In this document: positions 1 through 10,898 of the stretch, piece by piece
Numbering within the stretch: position 1 is the first letter of the stretch
Layout: every line of letters starts with the position of its first letter
Assembly: GCA_963855995.1 (NCBI GenBank)
Contig: OY979723.1
Location: forward strand, 3,746,501 to 3,810,500
Direction: 5' to 3'
Origin: Muricea muricata
Taxonomy: Eukaryota; Cnidaria; Anthozoa; Malacalcyonacea; Plexauridae
Length of the DNA: 64,000 bases
Made by a program: the position numbers and the translations under genes
The notes under the pieces: generated by a model
Database searches by the model: none
What the model saw: only the letters and a program-made list of their open reading frames with translations
Told to the model about the DNA's origin: nothing

Positions 1-248
1 ATATTACATGTGTAGTGAAATATGTCAAAACTGAAAACCTTATACTGTATATTTAGGCGTTTTAGTGTGGATTAAAAATGTGTGTTTTGTTGAGATATTC
101 TGCTAGAAAATGGGTTTAAACGATGTGTTGGTCTCGGAAATGCCAGCGGTATCATCCATGAGCGCTGCGCCAACTTCTGGGACCGAAAAAAATCAGAACT
201 CAGGACGATGGCACACTCCGCCATGGCCTCTGGGCAGGCTGAGCAAAG
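1..248. other. Flank before the segmental duplication
   Basis: I see no gene, RNA or repeat that I can name here. The stretch is AT-rich. Sequence similarity to the second duplicated unit begins only near 249, so this is outside the duplication. Confidence 0.4.
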
Positions 249-344
249 ACAGTATAACGACATGAACTCAATCGATTTGTTTTCCAATATATTCATTTGA
301 TTTTCAGGTGATGCGAAGAGGTCTTAAATAGAAGAACTTCAAGT

Positions 345-545
345 TCAAAACGTCACCTAAACATGTATAAAATACAGTTTCTTACGAATTGATACTGAAT
401 AAGTCTCCTGAGAACTGGAAAAGATTATAGTTGTTTTGAATTGTTATAACTGTGCTCAATTTTGAAGTTAACAAGCGTTTGTTTCTCCCAAAACATTTAG
501 ATCAGTTCATAGACAACTCGAGTTCCTAGAATAACTGTTAATTTT
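345..545 (+). repeat. Dispersed repeat, short copy
   Basis: The stretch resembles parts of 24770-24950 and 36205-36340. The shared landmarks are a block reading 'gaataagtctcc' followed by 'aactggaaaa', then a run ending in 'caaaacattta'. It ends near the 590-848 foldback and is absent at the equivalent point of copy B. The class is unknown. Confidence 0.6.
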
Positions 546-589
546 TTTTATAATATAGCATTCGTAAATTCTGAACGCTGATTGGCTAA

Positions 590-848
590 GAGCCGTGTTG
601 ATATAACTCTATGTCAACACGGAAAATTTCCCGCCTCTCTTCTTTTAAAGTTCTTTGTGCTATATTATAAAAGAAATTTAAAACATTTTTTCCGTATTGA
701 TATACAGTTATATCAACACTCGTGAAAATTGGAAAAACTCGAAATTGTGTGAAAACACTCCGCCCTGCGGGCGTCGTGTTTCCACACAATTTCTCATTTT
801 TCCAATTAATTTCCACTCGTGTTGATATAACTGTATATCAACACGGAA
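590..848. repeat. Foldback-type repeat with nested palindromes
   Basis: The motif 'gttgatataact' and its partner 'tatatcaacac' occur at both ends (about 597-632 and 703-720, 820-845). A strong inner palindrome lies at about 743-795 around the centre 'ccctgcgggcg'. No protein is encoded. The corresponding part of copy B lacks it. It is probably a non-autonomous element, but I cannot define a target duplication. Confidence 0.55.
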
Positions 849-1100
849 AATGTTTATATTTCTAAAATATACTATGTTTGTTCAATGCAATTGGTCAAAA
901 TCAACCAAGTGCGTTTCGGTTGCCCTTCAACAACCAGTCTTTTGAGTGCAGTATTGACATTGGAGAGTTTTAGCAAACACAAAGCGACGTCGATGAAGAC
1001 GGGCACAAAAACAGACCTCTACTTCCGGTTCCCTCTCGCCTGCTTATTTCGCTAGATATTTCAATCAGTTGTAAAGAGGGGTGAGGAAAAAAAGTACTAA

Positions 1101-1294
1101 AGGCCTGTTCAAACGAAGCGAACATGTTGGTCCAACATCATCCAACATTGTTGGATGCAACATGTTGGCTTCGTTTGAACACCATGTTGGATGATGTTGG
1201 CTTAATTTTAAACTTGCTTAAAATTTCGTCCAACATCATGTAACATTGTTGGGCCAACAATGTTGCATGATGTTGGCTTTGTTTGAACAAGCCT
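1101..1294. mobile_element. Harbinger-type MITE with TAA target duplication
   Basis: The 194-bp element begins 'aggcctgttcaaacgaag' and ends with the near-complement 'tttgtttgaacaagcct'. It is flanked by TAA on both sides (1098-1100 and 1295-1297). Inside are many copies of 'caacatgttgg'-like words that fold on themselves. A 3-bp TAA target site is typical of PIF/Harbinger elements. The equivalent site in copy B (about 9785-9792) lacks the element. Confidence 0.75.
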
Positions 1295-1334
1295 TAAGGT
1301 TGGCCTTGCGTCTCTGAACATTGTGTCTCAACCG

Positions 1335-2370
1335 GAAAGTATAAACTGATAACATTTTGTCGTTTTGAGGAGACGAAGTCTGTCATAGTTTTCAGGAAAA
1401 ATACAAATACCGAAGGTCATTTTTGACCAAGGTAAATGCTTATAGTGTCTGATCTTGCTAAGAATGAGGTGTTGGGTTTTTTCAGTACAATTAACAATAG
1501 CCTCTCAGTGATTATCCTTGTAACCTTTAGAAAGTTTTCAACAATTTTTTTTATTTTTGTTCATGTTGCGCTCAAAACTGCTACAATTGCTCGAGCTTTT
1601 GCTGGTTTGACTATGTTAATTCTTGTTCATTTCTATGTTTATCATTTTTATAAAAACGTTTTCGCAAAATGTCTTCAAATTTTGCGGACGAAATGACGAC
1701 GAAATTAATCAGATTGTACATGAAGCAAGTCCTAGAAGTATGAAAAGACTAACAAAGCGGAGCATTGTAGTACTTAATAAATAAACTCAATAAATAAACT
1801 AAGCAGACGTAGCTTTACTGTATTATATATACAGGGTGTCCCAAAAAAAAACGGAATCCGCATAAACAATTATGTATGCACTTAAAACGAAACCCGCATA
1901 AATTAATGTTGTATGCATTATGATTCACAAATTGACAGCTATAAAAGTTTTAGAAGCTGTGTCATACACGCTGATTTTTTCCTCGTTCGTCAAAACGTTT
2001 ATAGGAAACATGATTACGTTTGTTGTTGCTATTATTCAGTTAATGTCGCTTTGTTTTTACTACACTTTTGAGTGAAAAATTAGCAATACGGATAGGTGTA
2101 AGACATTACTTTTAACTTGTTTTGCTTTGACATATGCTGCACAAAAATATGAATCCCCAGGGGTACAGAAATGTCAAGTAATTACACTACTGTGAATAAT
2201 AATTACATTATTGAACATTAGTGAACAATATTTTTAACGACTGCATAATTAATTTATGCGGGCTCCATTTTTTTTTGGGACACCCTGTATATTAAATGTT
2301 TAAACATACAATGAACTCAAAATTTTCTATGCTGCACTCGGTCCCAGCGGCCTCGTACATTCAGCTCGTG
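1335..2370. other. Copy-A-specific block without recognised gene
   Basis: This ~1-kb block has no counterpart in copy B. It holds an unrecognised 86-codon open frame at 1436-1696 with no family features beyond hydrophobicity, and the MITE at 1832-2287. I see no evidence that the open frame is a gene. Confidence 0.4.
1832..2287. mobile_element. Mariner-type MITE (GTGTCCC ends, TA target)
   Basis: The ends are 'cagggtgtcccaaaaaa' and its complement, flanked by TA dinucleotides at 1830-1831 and 2288-2289. The inverted ends extend about 30 bp through an A/T tract to a 'ccgcataaa' word. No transposase is encoded. TA duplication and these ends fit non-autonomous Tc1/mariner-like elements. Confidence 0.8.
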
Positions 2371-2518
2371 CGCTTTTTATAAACAAAACACTCACAACTG
2401 TCTCTAGCCCTTAAATACTCCTGCACTAAATTTGCATACAGTTCAAAATTTTCATATTACTCGAAATGTCGATCAAATTAATTTGAATATGCAAAAACTG
2501 TATGCCTGAAAAAGTTAA

Positions 2519-2524
2519 CAGGTG
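2519..2524 (+). promoter_or_regulatory. E-box-like CAGGTG upstream of GPCR (copy A)
   Basis: CAGGTG sits 94 bases before the receptor ATG and is followed by CA. The same ACAGGTGCA word occurs before the GPCR loci at 10023, 54696 and 57003, and AGGTGCA before 61422. Its role as an activator site is inference. Confidence 0.35.
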
Positions 2525-2617
2525 CACACATATGCAAGCTTAGATAAACAAGATCTTAATAAATGGGCGCACATGAGGAAATACTAACATTCCTTTATCG
2601 CAGAAAATACATTGAAA

Positions 2618-3493
2618 ATGGAGTTAAGTACAATTATGAACGTAGTACTTCTGCATCTTTTGAATATTTCTTTCATGGTTGCAGGAATATTTCTCAATTC
2701 TGTGGTCATAATCAGCATATGGAGATCGTCCCAACTTCGAAAGAAATCGTCCTACTTTCTGATCCTTGTCTTGTCGTGTTTCGATTTGGCAGCAGTCGTG
2801 GTCACCCACCCCCTCCTTACATTATTAACGATTTTGTGGTCAATGGACATTTATCCGGAAGAAATTAGATTTACATGGATATACACATCTGTTCTCTTCG
2901 GCGGCTTTTCATTATTTGCACTGTTGACGTTAAATATTGAACGATACTTGGGCGTAATGTTCCCAATTTTCCACCGCACTTCAGTTACAAAGAAAAGGCT
3001 CCTGTATTTTCTGGTATTTTTAAATACCTTACTAGTCGCTCTGTTGCCATTGCATTACTTTTACTGGGACACAGTTGGTGACATACTCACAGTTGTAGTT
3101 CTCTTACTTTTCTTCATCACCTTTGTTTATTTACACTGCAAAACACTTGGAATTGCCAGGTCAGAAAGTGAAGTAAAAAAACTTAACCAAAGTACTGAAG
3201 GAACGGCAAGTCACGAGCAAAGAAATAAAATACAGATAATTTTCAAAAATATATCTTCATGCTCTTTGGCACTTGGATGCTTTTCAATCTGCTCTTTTCC
3301 GGAAATCATAAATTCTATTTGTCATTTAACATCAAGCAATTCATGGAACGCAAAAGAAACGCTTCTATTTAATATATGGGCCAGCACACTTTTCGCCATG
3401 AACTCGACATTTAACTGTCTGATATTTTTCTGGAAAAATTTGATCCTTCGTCGTGAAGGAATGAAGATAGTAAAATGTTTTCTGAATAAATGA
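2618..3493 (+). CDS. Orphan rhodopsin-like GPCR, intronless (copy A)
   Basis: This is a 291-residue seven-helix membrane protein. I chose the ATG at 2618; an upstream TTG is not a credible eukaryotic start. Helices lie roughly at 6-34, 44-72, 85-108, 128-147, 155-178, 211-234 and 247-272. Class-A landmarks are Asn27 in TM1 (GIFLN), Asp56 in TM2 (LSCFDLA), an ERY motif at 108-110, CSFP in TM6 and NSTFN in TM7 in place of NPxxY. The tail before TM1 is only about five residues. Extracellular loop 2 is very short, and there is no Cys at the top of TM3 to form the usual disulfide. The ligand is unknown. The array setting suggests a lineage-expanded chemosensory or peptide-type receptor, which is inference. 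It shares the segmental duplication with the receptor at 10023. Confidence 0.88.
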   Translation: MELSTIMNVVLLHLLNISFMVAGIFLNSVVIISIWRSSQLRKKSSYFLILVLSCFDLAAVVVTHPLLTLLTILWSMDIYPEEIRFTWIYTSVLFGGFSLFALLTLNIERYLGVMFPIFHRTSVTKKRLLYFLVFLNTLLVALLPLHYFYWDTVGDILTVVVLLLFFITFVYLHCKTLGIARSESEVKKLNQSTEGTASHEQRNKIQIIFKNISSCSLALGCFSICSFPEIINSICHLTSSNSWNAKETLLFNIWASTLFAMNSTFNCLIFFWKNLILRREGMKIVKCFLNK

Positions 3494-4330
3494 GCGTAAC
3501 TTGCCTTGAGAATTTTTTTGGGAAAATTGTTCGTGAATGTGAAAGACTAAATATCAAATTATTGTAGCTGGCACGTGAGATAACTTCCACCAAATCAATA
3601 GCAACATACAGTAAATATATGTAACAGATACTTTAAGCTATAGAACTGGAATGAATTTAGTTCTAGGATTCATCAGCGACATAGGTTGTATCGTAGTCTA
3701 CGATCATGTAAGCGTACCTACAGTTTATTTAACATGGCATCGATTTGAAGAAAGCTCAGTTGTTCGCAATTTATATTGATCCGAGTTTTATCTAGCTCGT
3801 AGGATGTTCATTTTTGAACTGAATAGCACTATTAGATAGAATGGTACTAATGTATCGAATTCATCGTTGCTGCAACGTTCAAAATCATTAAAATCAAATG
3901 GGGAAGATTTGACATTTCTATGAAAAATGATTTGTCGTCAAAGGAAGGAATCAAATAAATGGGTTTCTAATTACTACATTTGGCTTCCTGTGTGTATCGT
4001 GTGCATCAATATGAAAAACTATATTTCATATGTACATAAATGAGCAGGTGAACCTATAATAAACGTTTTGCAAATATTCCAAAATTCAACACGGAATAAC
4101 TAAACACTATAGTCTACTACAGTTAATTGTGAAGTTAATATAAACGTTATAAACAGATAAGCCAACTTAAAATACAAATTTTCTTTTTCTTTTGCCATTC
4201 GAAGTTTTATCACCAAAAAAAAGCTCATGAGCGCAACATAAACCTGCATGGATATGAGCTGAACACGAAAATTACGACCTTATATTATGAAAAAGAAAAA
4301 GGATAATTATCTAGTTCTAAAGCAAGTTAT
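3494..4330 (+). other. GPCR 3' flank conserved between copies A and B
   Basis: This stretch has no gene. It is closely matched by 10899-11725, including a block around 3865-3960 that ends 'caaataaatgggtttct', which contains a possible AATAAA polyadenylation signal. The similarity is explained by the duplication rather than by separate conservation. Confidence 0.5.
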
Positions 4331-4812
4331 TTTATTTTGATGTGTACTGTTCGCGCAGTTATAGTTTTCATATTAAGAACGAAGCATGGATATTATGACG
4401 TAATTCAAAACTAAGAAAATAAATATGATTTTGGTGGCTACTGGCTGCTCTGTGAGCCATGTGACGATGTGTATATAGTGTTGTAATTTTAAAAGAAAAA
4501 CTAAGAGGGTGAGTTTATTTACCAGTAACCAAAAGCTGTCGTGTGAAGCGAGTTTTAAGGATAGAACGAGGATACTTATAACAAGCAAGCAGCAGAGAGA
4601 AACAAAATTCACATACAAAAATACAAGTTCTGAATGCAAATAGCAATAACTAAGCATTCAGGTCAAATAGAAATGTTTTTAATTATTACTCGTATAGACC
4701 ATAGATATCCCATATACACTAGATAGCGCATCTGCATATCAAAAGTGAAGCCAAAAATCTCAGCGGTATCCCCTCATAACAATAGGCAGCGACCATATTG
4801 CTCATTCCCACT

Positions 4813-4964
4813 CAGTAGCGTAGCCAGCGCGACGATTTAGTCCCGCTATGCCAATATTTTTGTGTTCATTGACTGTGAAAACAACAATTTCTAAAGAAAC
4901 GAATAATTATAATGATTTGAAATTTGCATAGCGGAACTAAACTGTCGGGCTGGCTACGCCGCTG
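4813..4964. mobile_element. 152-bp hAT-type MITE
   Basis: The ends are 'cagtagcgtagccagc' and 'gctggctacgccgctg'. The flanking 8-bp duplication 'ttcccact' is perfect at 4805-4812 and 4965-4972. Copy B has one copy of the site and no element near 13930. An 8-bp target duplication with CAG...CTG ends is the hAT pattern. Confidence 0.9.
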
Positions 4965-5113
4965 TTCCCACTCACCAAAAAATGCCAAAGAAAACACTTT
5001 ACTTTTCTGCATTTGTGTATTAAATACTTTTTAGCTGCATAAAACAGAATTTATTGTCAATTTTGTCCATTTCCGTAATACAAAATACACAAATTATCAC
5101 GCTCCGTGTCAAC

Positions 5114-5561
5114 CATAGAGATTATAAATAACACTAGAGGAGGCATAGTAATCTTTTTCATTGAAAAAAAGGGAACGCGTTTTTTGGGGGGCAAATTCTA
5201 GTCCCGGATGCAGGGCCAGGCGCTTATTGGCTGAGCTAATGCTTCCTTAGGAACCACCTTAGCAACAGCAGAAACCTGTATTAATTTTTTTCCTCATCGT
5301 TGTTTAAGTCGTTTTGCCGGTCTTGCTGGCAAAATAGTAATTTTTCAATTGTTTTTATTATTTTAGACAATCTGAAATGATATTTTCAATATTTTTACGA
5401 GTAAAAACATTTCAAAAAGCAGAAAACCTCGTCTAAAATGACTTTTTGGCCTGGGACATCGTAAATGAGTGAACATCTGGGACTTGAATTTGCCCCCCCA
5501 ATCGCTGCGCTCCCAAATTTTACTCTCGATGTCCTCTCTAGTGTTATTTATGATCTCTATG
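5114..5561. mobile_element. 448-bp hAT-type MITE
   Basis: Inverted ends of about 26 bp begin 'catagagattataaataaca'. The perfect 8-bp duplication 'gtgtcaac' lies at 5106-5113 and 5562-5569. The unoccupied site is at 14070-14077 in copy B. Internal sequence around 5200-5280 resembles about 12900-13000 of copy B in the opposite orientation, so the family recurs nearby. No transposase frame is visible. Confidence 0.88.
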
Positions 5562-6309
5562 GTGTCAACTCTGTGGGAACGACCAGCGCCTGCGATTCGG
5601 CTTCAATTTTCGCCTGCCCACAGTGTAGGATGCACTATCTAGTCTATATGAGATAGAGATATCTATGGCATAGACGGATAAATTTCGTCCGAAATGCGTC
5701 AAAACAGGTTTGAATTAAGTACATGCATTCAAAAAGTAGATATACCTCAGAGATTGTAACTAGCGTGAGACAAACCTTACGCCAAGCCATAAGCATGCAA
5801 GCATTTAAACAAACATTGATTTTAAGTAGTCTTAGTACAATTACCTCGATGTTTAGTTGTAGAGGCGGTCCATCTCACTTCGCTTAGAGGTTTTTCCTTA
5901 TCATTCGCCTTTTGAAATGAAAACATTACTGGAGCCAGTGGACGGACAAGTCGTCAAGTAATAGCATAAAAGTCTACGTTTGCTTTTCTCTCAAGCTTTC
6001 GAAAAGGCGATTGAGGTGAAAATGCTACAAACATCGCAGTTGCTGTATTCTTGAATAATTAAGCCAGCCGTCATTACTGCTGTCGAAATAACCCCCAAAG
6101 AAAACAAAAGACAAATACAAAGCAAAGCAAAAAGCACTGTCAAAAATTTGGCTAATTCATTGACGTAATTTGGAAAACGAGACAAGTCTGTACCTTCATT
6201 GTTCAAATTAGCCATGAACTAATACAGAGTGAGTAAAAAAACAACTAATGCCTTTTCATATTCAAATTAGCTGCATGGCAACTGCAATTTGACAGAAGTT
6301 CTCTAGATA

Positions 6310-6573
6310 CAATGTGTGCCAAAAACAGGCTACCCTTTGTAGTCAAGCGCGTTGCCAAACATTCGAATTTGATTGTTTTAACTCCCTAATGAGCCCGAGA
6401 ATGTGTAATTCTCTGCAAGACCGAGATTTTTATGCTTACGTTGCAAAATGATTGAATTTGATCTGTCAAAATAACACAGAAAGACGCTCCTTAGGGGACT
6501 AAAACATTTAAATTCAAACGCCCAGCGCAAATGCTTGATTTTAAAGGTAGCCTTTTTTCTGAGACACATTGTA
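6310..6573. mobile_element. Mariner-type MITE, copy A allele
   Basis: The ends are 'aatgtgtgcc' and 'tgagacacattg', flanked by TA. Internal ends share a 'ggctaccctttg' word. The orthologous element in copy B is 14812-15080, so it was present before the duplication. No coding capacity. Confidence 0.7.
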
Positions 6574-6895
6574 CAATCATTTATTGTTGTTACTTATGCC
6601 TCGTATACCCACGAGATATATTTATGCCACTTCTGTCATGAAATTACACTCGGTATGCGTCTAATTTAAATATGAAAGGACATCAGTCGTGCTTTTTTGC
6701 TCACACTGTACAACTATAATTCAACAATTCCCATGTGTACAGCCAACAGGACGTGGTATAATGAATGCTACATGCAGTAGAGTTCCATGTAAATTTCTAT
6801 TGTTTTATTTTTTCTCACTCAAGTAATACCCACATTTATGTTTTAGATTAATCAATTTGATATACTTCGGTAATTCATACGCAAGTGAGTATATA

Positions 6896-7250
6896 CAGGA
6901 TGTCCCAAAAACCCCCCAAAACTATTGAAAATGATCTATTGCTAACATTTGAATGCCCTAGCACTTGTTAAAAAATTAAAATATCTTTGTAAAGTACGGT
7001 TTTTTTTGCTCATGAGAATTGTTTTCTCTAAATCAAATAACCCATGCAGAAAATTTGATTCTATTTTTAATGTGACTCGTAGATTTTGTTTTTTTGTCTG
7101 GCATAAAAAATGGTTAACACTGAGTATTACTATTAATTATGACGGTTATGTCAATACTTTATCCACTCGTGGGTTCCATTTAGTGCTATGCATTGAAATT
7201 CTAACAATAGATCATTTTCAATAGTTTTTGGGTTTTTTTGGGACACCCTG
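6896..7250. mobile_element. Mariner-type MITE with ~50-bp inverted ends
   Basis: The element starts 'caggatgtcccaaaaa' and ends 'ttgggacaccctg', with TA on each side (6894-6895, 7251-7252). The inverted ends continue through 'actattgaaaatgatctatt'. The open frame inside (6949-7224) is not credible as a gene. Copy B lacks this element, having a different insertion in the region. Confidence 0.8.
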
Positions 7251-7968
7251 TATGTAAAAAACTCGCAAGTTACTTTACATGATTTTTTGTTAGAGTTCTA
7301 ATACCAAGCACTTAAAGGTAAATCTGGTTCATATTGGCAACGCAAGACAAGCAAGGAAACAAAGCAATACTCTTCCTCTGAGGATTTTCAGGACAAAAGA
7401 GAAAGAATTTTCTTTTTAATTTACATTTGTTCTTCCATAGCTTATGCTCGTTGTCTTACAGTAAGGTCATGCTTTGTCACACACTTGTTTTAGCTCGTGC
7501 TTATGTTGCTCGTGGGAACTAGGCTTTAAACTCACGAGGGTATAAACTAATGAGAAAATTTATCAATTAAATTGTTGCTGGGAAAAACGGTGTATGTGCA
7601 GTCCACCACTGTTGTTGATGGCGAGGTTTAGGTATCGAAGCATGCTGTGTAAAGGCTGAGTACAGAGTGTGTATCAGTGTATGACTGTTACAGTTTACGA
7701 TAATTTACGTTGACTTTTCCTAATTTATGTTCATCACGGGTGGACATTGTTTTTGAGCTACACTGATTGCTTAACGCACCGTTTTGTGCGATTTTAATAG
7801 AGAGGTTCAGATTTGAATTCCGCTACCACTACCTAATCATTCAGCCAATTAGATGAGCTTGGTCTACCTAACTTACCAATCAGATTGCTTAAAAACCGGG
7901 ATAAGGTCGCAGTAGTGGTAGTCAAATCTGGACCTCTCTAGTATAACGCTCTAATAGACACAATCGGC

Positions 7969-8171
7969 CAGTGGCGGATCTAACGTAAGTTAAAATAAAT
8001 TACCACAGCTCATTCTAGGATATATTTACATTTTAAAATATCTTCAAAGCAACTTCATTGGTTGGATTTTATTTTTCTAAAATTCATAACCTATGACATT
8101 GTTATAAAGTTATTTTGAATTTAAAATTGAGCTAATATAATTTATTTTGACTTACCCTGGATCCGCCACTG
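7969..8171. mobile_element. 203-bp hAT-type MITE
   Basis: The ends are 'cagtggcggatc' and 'gatccgccactg'. The perfect 8-bp duplication 'caatcggc' is at 7961-7968 and 8172-8179. Copy B is uninterrupted at the same point (about 16901-16915). The interior is AT-rich and noncoding. Confidence 0.92.
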
Positions 8172-9919
8172 CAATCGGCTATCGTTTGTTTACACCGTTG
8201 CCACCCAATTCTCGTCTCTGGATAACTCACATGTTGAATAACATTGCTCTGGTAATAGTTAATAAAAGAACAGGCATGTTAGGAAGGCTGAGTCACGTGA
8301 CTAAAAATGTTATTGCTCTGATTTATGTCATATGACGTCAAAACGTAGGTGCACAATTAATGTAAGAAAAAACATACAGCGGTAGAATAACATCTTGTAT
8401 TCTCAAGACTCGAGCTTTTAAAACAAGAAAACAATTTTGAAACGTCAGTGTCGACATAGCCCATTGAACTAAATAAAACAGGAACGCTACGTCCGACCGG
8501 AAATGTGAAGCCAAACTTCACGGCTTGTCCCAGTCTTTTCACGTACGCAACGCGCGCGGTAAAAACAATACACGGGTTTTATATTTGTCAAAACTGGCTC
8601 GAAATCACAAAAAGAAAATATTTAAGTCCTTTTAGTCCGAATTATGTTTTTTTAGTAAAACTTGCCGGTGAAGTTTAAATTTTAGTTTTGTTCATTTTTG
8701 CCTTATAAATGGCAGTTAAAAGACATCTTTTTGAAAAAAAAATGTGTCGAGGAGTGAAATCTATTTTGTGACTTTTGTCGGCTTCGAAATTTCTGTATTT
8801 TCTCAGACTTTTCCACACATTCTGACCATATTTTTTACTGAAATTTTGGTCTACAAAAAACAAAGACAATATTTGTAAAAAGATATTTTCTTTTTAAAAG
8901 ATCAGATGCAAGTATAATATTCTCAACAGGGGTATTGAAATAAAAACCAAAAATACAAAAAATACAACATTTTGAGCTATCCTGATTTCATCCAGGCACA
9001 TTTTTACCCTCGTTTTTCCACATCACGAGTCCTCTTCAAACCAAAAAAATCTTTATTTCGCTAATTCTTTAGCATTAACACTGAAAATATGGTTCGTTTT
9101 TAAGCTAAAAGTCGTGAGAACAACAGCAGTTTACCACGACGGAATTTCGTGCAGCTGAACTCGCAAGACTTTACGTCTAGGCAAGCTTGACTGGGCGTAA
9201 AATTTGGCTTCATCAACGCATTACAAGTTCAAAAATACTCCGCTGACGGATCGTATTTTCAACCCTTTTCTCGGTGTTTAAATCTTATCGTCAGCTTACT
9301 AACATACATAACCAAGTCAATTTTGGTCAAAAAGTCAAAAAACAGTATAACGTCCGATATGAACTCAATCTATCAGTTTTCCATTATATTCTTTTGATTT
9401 TCAGGTGATGCGAAGAGGCCTTAAATAGAAGAAATTCAAGTTCAAAACATTGCTCATAATCTTTTATAATCTTCCTAAAGAGAAGAGAGATGAAGAAAAT
9501 TACTAATCCCTATTGTGTAATAAACACCGTTTATCAATAATTATTGATATATGATGTTCGTTCACTGTTCAAAATCCACGTACGCGATTGGTCAAAATCA
9601 GCCAAGTGCGTTTTGGTTGCCTGGCAACAACGAGTCTTTTGAGGGCAGTATTGACTTTAATTAGATAGTTTTAGCAAACATGACGCGACGTCAACGAAGA
9701 CGTGTACTAAAACAGACACCAGTTTCATTCCCGCCTGCTTATTTCGTTAGATATTTCGATCAGTTGTAAAGAGGGGTAAGGAAAAAAAAGGTTGGCCTTG
9801 CGTCTCTGAACATTGTGTCTCAACCGTAATTTGAGCTATTTGTAAACAAAGGACTCACAACTGTCTCCACCCCTTAAATGCTGCCGCACTACATAAGTTT
9901 CCATAACTACACACAATAA

Positions 9920-9925
9920 CAGGTG
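9920..9925 (+). promoter_or_regulatory. E-box-like CAGGTG upstream of GPCR (copy B)
   Basis: The same ACAGGTGCA word as in copy A lies 103 bases before the ATG at 10023. Conservation between A and B is uninformative because of the duplication. Its recurrence at the distant loci is what makes it notable. Confidence 0.35.
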
Positions 9926-10022
9926 CACACATATGCATGCATGGATGAACAATTAAGATGTTTATTAATGGGAGCACATGAGGAAATACTAACAGTCCTT
10001 TATCGCAGAAAATACATTGAAA

Positions 10023-10898
10023 ATGGAGTTAAGAACAATTATTAACGTAATACTCCTGCAACTTTTAAATATTTCCTTCATGGTTGCAGGAATATTTCTC
10101 AATTCTGTGGTCATAGTCAGCGTTTGGAGTTCGCCACCACTTCGAAAGAAATCGTCCTACTTTCTGATCCTTGTCTTGTCGTGTTTCGATTTGGCTGCAG
10201 TCGTGGTCACCCACCCCCTCCTTACATTACTAACGATTTTTTGGTCAATGGACATTTATCCGGAAGAAATTAGGTTTACATGGATATACACAACTGTTCT
10301 CTTGGGCGGCTTTTCATTATGTGCACTGTTGACGTTAACTATTGAACGATACTTGGGCGTAATGTTCCCAATTTTCCACCGCACTTCAGTTACAAAGAAA
10401 AGGCTCCTGTATCTTCTGGTATTTTTAAATACCATACTAGTCGCTCTGTTGCCACTGCATTACTTTTACTGGGACACAGTTGGTGATGTACTCACAGTTG
10501 TAGTTCTGTTACTTTTCTTCATCGTCTTCATTTATTTACACTGCAAAACGCTTGGAATTGCAAAATCAGAACGTGAAGTAAAAAAACTTAACCAAAGTAT
10601 TGAAGGAACGGCAAGTCACGAGCAAAGAAATAAAATAAAGATAGATTTCAAAAATATATCTTCATGCTCTTTGGCACTTGGATGCTTTTCAATCTGCTCT
10701 TTTCCGGAAATCATAACTTCTATTTGTGGTGTCACATCAAGCGATTCATGGAACGCAAAACAAACGGTCTTATTTAATATATGGTCGGGCACACTTTTCG
10801 CCATGAACTCGACATTTAACTGTTTGATATTTTTCTGGAAAAATTTGATCCTTCGTCGTGAAGGAATGAAGATAGTAAAATGTTTTCAGAATAAGTGA
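10023..10898 (+). CDS. Orphan rhodopsin-like GPCR, intronless (copy B)
   Basis: The product is a 291-residue paralog of the receptor at 2618, with about 33 amino-acid differences by eye. The ATG is the equivalent one. The same landmarks are kept: Asn27 in TM1, LSCFDLA in TM2, ERY at 108-110, CSFP in TM6 and NSTFN in TM7. There is no TM3-top cysteine and loop 2 is very short. Differences cluster in the first 45 residues, the TM3 entry, the third intracellular loop and the stretch before TM7. The TM4 core and the C-terminus are almost unchanged. The frame is fully open, so the gene is probably functional. Ligand and coupling are unknown. Confidence 0.88.
   Translation: MELRTIINVILLQLLNISFMVAGIFLNSVVIVSVWSSPPLRKKSSYFLILVLSCFDLAAVVVTHPLLTLLTIFWSMDIYPEEIRFTWIYTTVLLGGFSLCALLTLTIERYLGVMFPIFHRTSVTKKRLLYLLVFLNTILVALLPLHYFYWDTVGDVLTVVVLLLFFIVFIYLHCKTLGIAKSEREVKKLNQSIEGTASHEQRNKIKIDFKNISSCSLALGCFSICSFPEIITSICGVTSSDSWNAKQTVLFNIWSGTLFAMNSTFNCLIFFWKNLILRREGMKIVKCFQNK

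Larger units (their letters stand above)
4698..5674. mobile_element. Older MITE shell shared by both copies, with two nested inserts
   Basis: The ends 'gaccatagatatc' and 'gatatctatggcatagac' are near inverted complements. The same shell without the inserts is 13822-14127 in copy B, so it predates the duplication. In copy A it was later hit by the 152-bp element at 4813 and the 448-bp element at 5114. No protein is encoded. Confidence 0.65.
249..9232 (+). repeat. Tandem segmental duplication, copy A
   Basis: This unit is colinear with copy B (about 9343-18002). Matching blocks are 249-345 with 9343-9440, 880-1330 with 9575-9825, 2370-4310 with 9835-11725 (including the GPCR), 4310-6720 with 13420-15200, and 7255-9232 with 16105-18002. 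Between blocks each copy carries private insertions. Copy A has a dispersed repeat and foldback at about 345-860, a Harbinger-type MITE, a ~1-kb block with a MITE at 1335-2370, three small hAT-type MITEs, and another MITE at 6896-7250. Boundaries are by eye and good to tens of bases. Confidence 0.9.

Noticed and set aside
2563-2868. 101-codon frame overlapping the GPCR at 2618
   Set aside because: It is an out-of-frame shadow of the receptor gene.
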